From Spirosomataceae bacterium (GTDB taxonomy: Bacteria; Bacteroidota; Bacteroidia; Cytophagales; Spirosomataceae): a stretch of 8,682 nucleotides of DNA. Below the pieces are notes generated by a model that saw only the letters and a program-made list of their open reading frames with translations, was not told where the DNA came from and searched no databases. The stretch lies in contig JALOLW010000150.1 of the NCBI GenBank assembly GCA_025455795.1, positions 1-8,682 on the forward strand, in the 5' to 3' direction. A program made the position numbers and the translations under genes. Shown piece by piece: positions 8,301 through 8,682 of the stretch (its first letter is position 1; every line of letters starts with the position of its first letter).

Positions 8301-8448
8301 CTTGGAAGGCCGTTTCAACGACGCCAAAACCAAGATAGAAGGCTGGCAAACCACCCAACTGCCCAAGCTCAACGCGCAGTTGGTCAAACTCAAACTCGAC
8401 GAAATCAAACTCCGCTCTTTTGACGAGTTTAAGGCGGCGGATAAGTAG
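5344..8448 (+). CDS. Exported Asp-box/BNR repeat propeller protein (sortilin/VPS10-like, often labelled 'glycosyl hydrolase')
   Basis: This encodes a 1034-residue protein with a signal peptide (residues 1-25, cleavage AFA|Q). Residues ~35-730 carry Asp-boxes (S/T-x-D-x-G-x-T/N-W/F/Y) starting near residues 79, 133, 184, 242, 293, 339, 519, 587, 642 and 685, with a degenerate copy at 380. This indicates one or two multi-bladed beta-propellers. Recurrent 'DPxNPxxxY' strands (for example IDPKNPDILY, MDPKNPQVLY) alternate with the boxes. The propeller ends at the family motif ATHGRGIIILDDISPLRQ (starting at residue 719). Residues ~750-875 look like a FlgD-type Ig-like domain, ending LPVGTYTVKMT (848-858). 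From ~880 to the end the protein is mostly helical. No obvious glycosidase catalytic pair is visible, and the 'hydrolase' label in databases rests on the Asp-boxes; a binding or scaffold role in the envelope is equally possible. No type IX secretion C-terminal domain is evident. The gene has its own terminator. Confidence 0.88.
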   Translation: MNLSKRLLLILIAPFGGLGAFGAFAQEPIPLKGDELFGTLRARQIGPALMSGRIVELEAHPTDPRVMYVGAAGGGVWRSKDGGVTYQSIFDKHTQCIGAIALDPTNPDKNIWVGTGEVWTRNSVSIGDGIYKSSDGGENFTKMGLEKSERISAIEIDPTNANVVYAGVQGALWSASADRGVYKTTDGGKTWEKILYVDENTGCSELVMDPKNPQVLYAAFWEHRRTAWSFNSGGLQSALYKTTDGGKTWNKIHNGFPAGKLGRIAVAIAPSNPNILYSVIESEKDDTKGLYRSDDAGANWKRTNGDFELTVRPFYFSRIVIDPKNPDILYKAGLSGSVSRDGGKTFRTLGYMHSDIHDFVIDPNNTDHLTIATDGGVYRSWDGGSVLDMVKNLPVSQFYQVSVDNAKPYKVYGGLQDNGSWYGPSESPGGIENRDWFSVGQGDGFRVYRHPTKANITYSEMQGAEYIWRYDIDRKQSKVIKPLAEANEPKLRFNWNAAMNLSPHKPDRLYIGSQFLHRSDDMGETWTKISPDLTTNDPAKQQQENSGGLSADNSGAENHCTIFSVAESPLDENIIWVGTDDGNVQVTTDSGKTWTNVVANVPNLPKNTWAYHVEPSRFDKNTCYVVFEGHSSGDFAPYTYKTTDGGKTWKSIVTKDIPTYVRHIKEDLVNPNLLFLGTELGLYVTVDGGQNWSQFKSNVPPVAVHYIAIHPETNDLVLATHGRGIIILDDISPLRQITKDVIAKDVVFMQTKPTVVREDAAFAEGGDAGEYVGDNPSRVAKIIYYLKNRHTFGKMTMEIFDKDGKKVGDLVPGKSKGINVVDWAYRLKTPKVAKAKTLSFGGFTAPRLPVGTYTVKMTKGTNTYEHKVTLVADPNSMHTDADRAAQYETTMKLYDMTEQLAYMVDNLDAMRDGAADRLTKNAKLKKVVEPMLKEFDALKETLVVTKGDNYVGAAEPQFREKLASLYSEVAGYAGRPSNAQMANLKVLEGRFNDAKTKIEGWQTTQLPKLNAQLVKLKLDEIKLRSFDEFKAADK
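5379..5412 (+). repeat. G/C-run inverted-repeat element inside the signal-peptide codons
   Basis: CCCCC (5381-5385) is followed by TTC and GGGGG (5389-5393), giving a hairpin that can close on a UUCG tetraloop. The same left arm AGCCCCC (5379-5385) can instead pair with GGGGGCT (5397-5403), and its AGCCCC part with GGGGCT (5407-5412). These structures are mutually exclusive, lie 35-68 bases after the A of the start codon, and encode the signal-peptide segment PFGGLGAFGA. Confidence 0.6.
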
Positions 8449-8469
8449 TGACCTCCGATTTTAAGCAAC

Positions 8470-8503
8470 AAGCCCCTGCTTTCTGGCGGGGGCTTTTGTT
8501 TTT
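8470..8503 (+). terminator. Intrinsic terminator of the propeller gene
   Basis: AAGCCCCTGC (8470-8479) pairs with GCGGGGGCTT (8486-8495), ten pairs including one G-U, around a six-base loop. It is followed by a T-rich tail ending at 8503 (TTTTGTTTTT from 8494). The stem begins 22 bases after the stop codon. Confidence 0.88.
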
Positions 8504-8535
8504 AAGAAAAATTTTGTGTGTAATGCTTCTATTTA

Positions 8536-8568
8536 TTGATGTTTGATATCAAGTGGTTGGTAGTTTTG
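8536..8568 (+). promoter_or_regulatory. Possible promoter reading out of the window to the right
   Basis: TAGTTTTG (8561-8568) matches TAnnTTTG exactly, and a TTG lies 22 bp upstream (8536-8538). A perfect ten-base palindrome, TTGATATCAA (8543-8552), sits between the two elements. No open reading frame of useful length follows before the window ends at 8682, so a gene starting beyond the edge would have a leader of more than 100 nt. Tentative. Confidence 0.35.
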
Positions 8569-8625
8569 AAACATTTTTTACCTTTTTTCTTGCAAAGAAA
8601 CAATACTTTTCACAACTTGCTTTTA

Positions 8626-8659
8626 GAAGTAGCAATAAACCTCCAACGATTGTTACTTC
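8626..8659. repeat. Imperfect inverted repeat near the right edge
   Basis: GAAGTAGCAAT (8626-8636) and ATTGTTACTTC (8649-8659) are complementary over 11 positions with one G-T pair, around a 12-base loop. No T tract follows on either strand, so it does not look like a terminator. It would lie in the leader of any transcript started near 8575. The rest of 8504-8682 is AT-rich and holds no coding frame that I can support. Confidence 0.5.
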
Positions 8660-8682
8660 ACGATAAACAACTCATTATCAAC

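Noticed and set aside
6046..8358. Two long minus-strand open frames (395 and 374 codons) back to back opposite the propeller gene, interrupted only at 7234.
   Set aside because: They are codon-aligned with the sense gene, so stops arise only where the sense strand uses TTA, CTA or TCA. The sense gene almost never uses these codons (a TCA at 7234 and a TTA at 6046 make the breaks). The translations lack recognisable domains and are a by-product of codon bias.
8586..8600. Short inverted repeat TTTCTT-GCA-AAGAAA.
   Set aside because: Six AT-rich pairs with a three-base loop in AT-rich DNA are readily expected by chance, and nothing nearby gives it a role.

Overview
The window looks like a chromosomal segment from a Bacteroidota bacterium, probably Cytophagales-like. 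Three things suggest this: signal peptides that end in A|Q, translation starts without a Shine-Dalgarno motif behind A/T-rich leaders, and TAnnTTTG-like promoter elements. The gene families also fit, namely an S9 peptidase opening with the 'DPKWIG..P.NPFWSEDG' block and a ~1030-residue Asp-box propeller protein. The assignment rests on recall of family members, not on a search.

Layout from left to right. (1) Bases 1-1195, minus strand: the first ~398 codons of a secreted S9-family (DPP-IV/prolyl-oligopeptidase-type) peptidase; its catalytic domain lies outside the window. (2) Bases 1196-1308: a short divergent promoter region. (3) Bases 1309-2595, plus: an acetyl-CoA hydrolase/CoA-transferase family enzyme with the catalytic Glu in place. 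(4) Bases 2661-4238, plus, 65 bp downstream: an ATP-grasp ligase of the PGM1-related (pheganomycin peptide ligase-like) group. (5) Bases 4384-5145, plus: an exported LolA-like 'outer membrane lipoprotein-sorting' type protein, closed by a strong intrinsic terminator. (6) Bases 5219-5282: a long near-perfect palindrome that looks like a dispersed intergenic repeat. (7) Bases 5344-8448, plus: a 1034-residue exported Asp-box/BNR (sortilin/VPS10-like) propeller protein, closed by a second intrinsic terminator. (8) Bases 8504-8682: an AT-rich non-coding tail with a promoter-like motif pointing right and small inverted repeats.

The products fall into two groups. The S9 peptidase, the LolA-like protein and the propeller protein are predicted to be exported and to act in the envelope. 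The CoA-transferase and the ATP-grasp ligase lack signal peptides and should be cytoplasmic. They are adjacent on the same strand and could form a small unit for activating and ligating a carboxylic acid, but the sequence does not identify a substrate. Terminators separate the last two genes into their own transcription units.

I see no CRISPR array, rRNA, tRNA, transposase or phage gene. Most of the window is ordinary chromosomal content. The points most worth a second look are the PGM1-like ligase beside the CoA-transferase, the palindromic repeat at 5219-5282, and the G/C-run element that encodes the core of the propeller protein's signal peptide.
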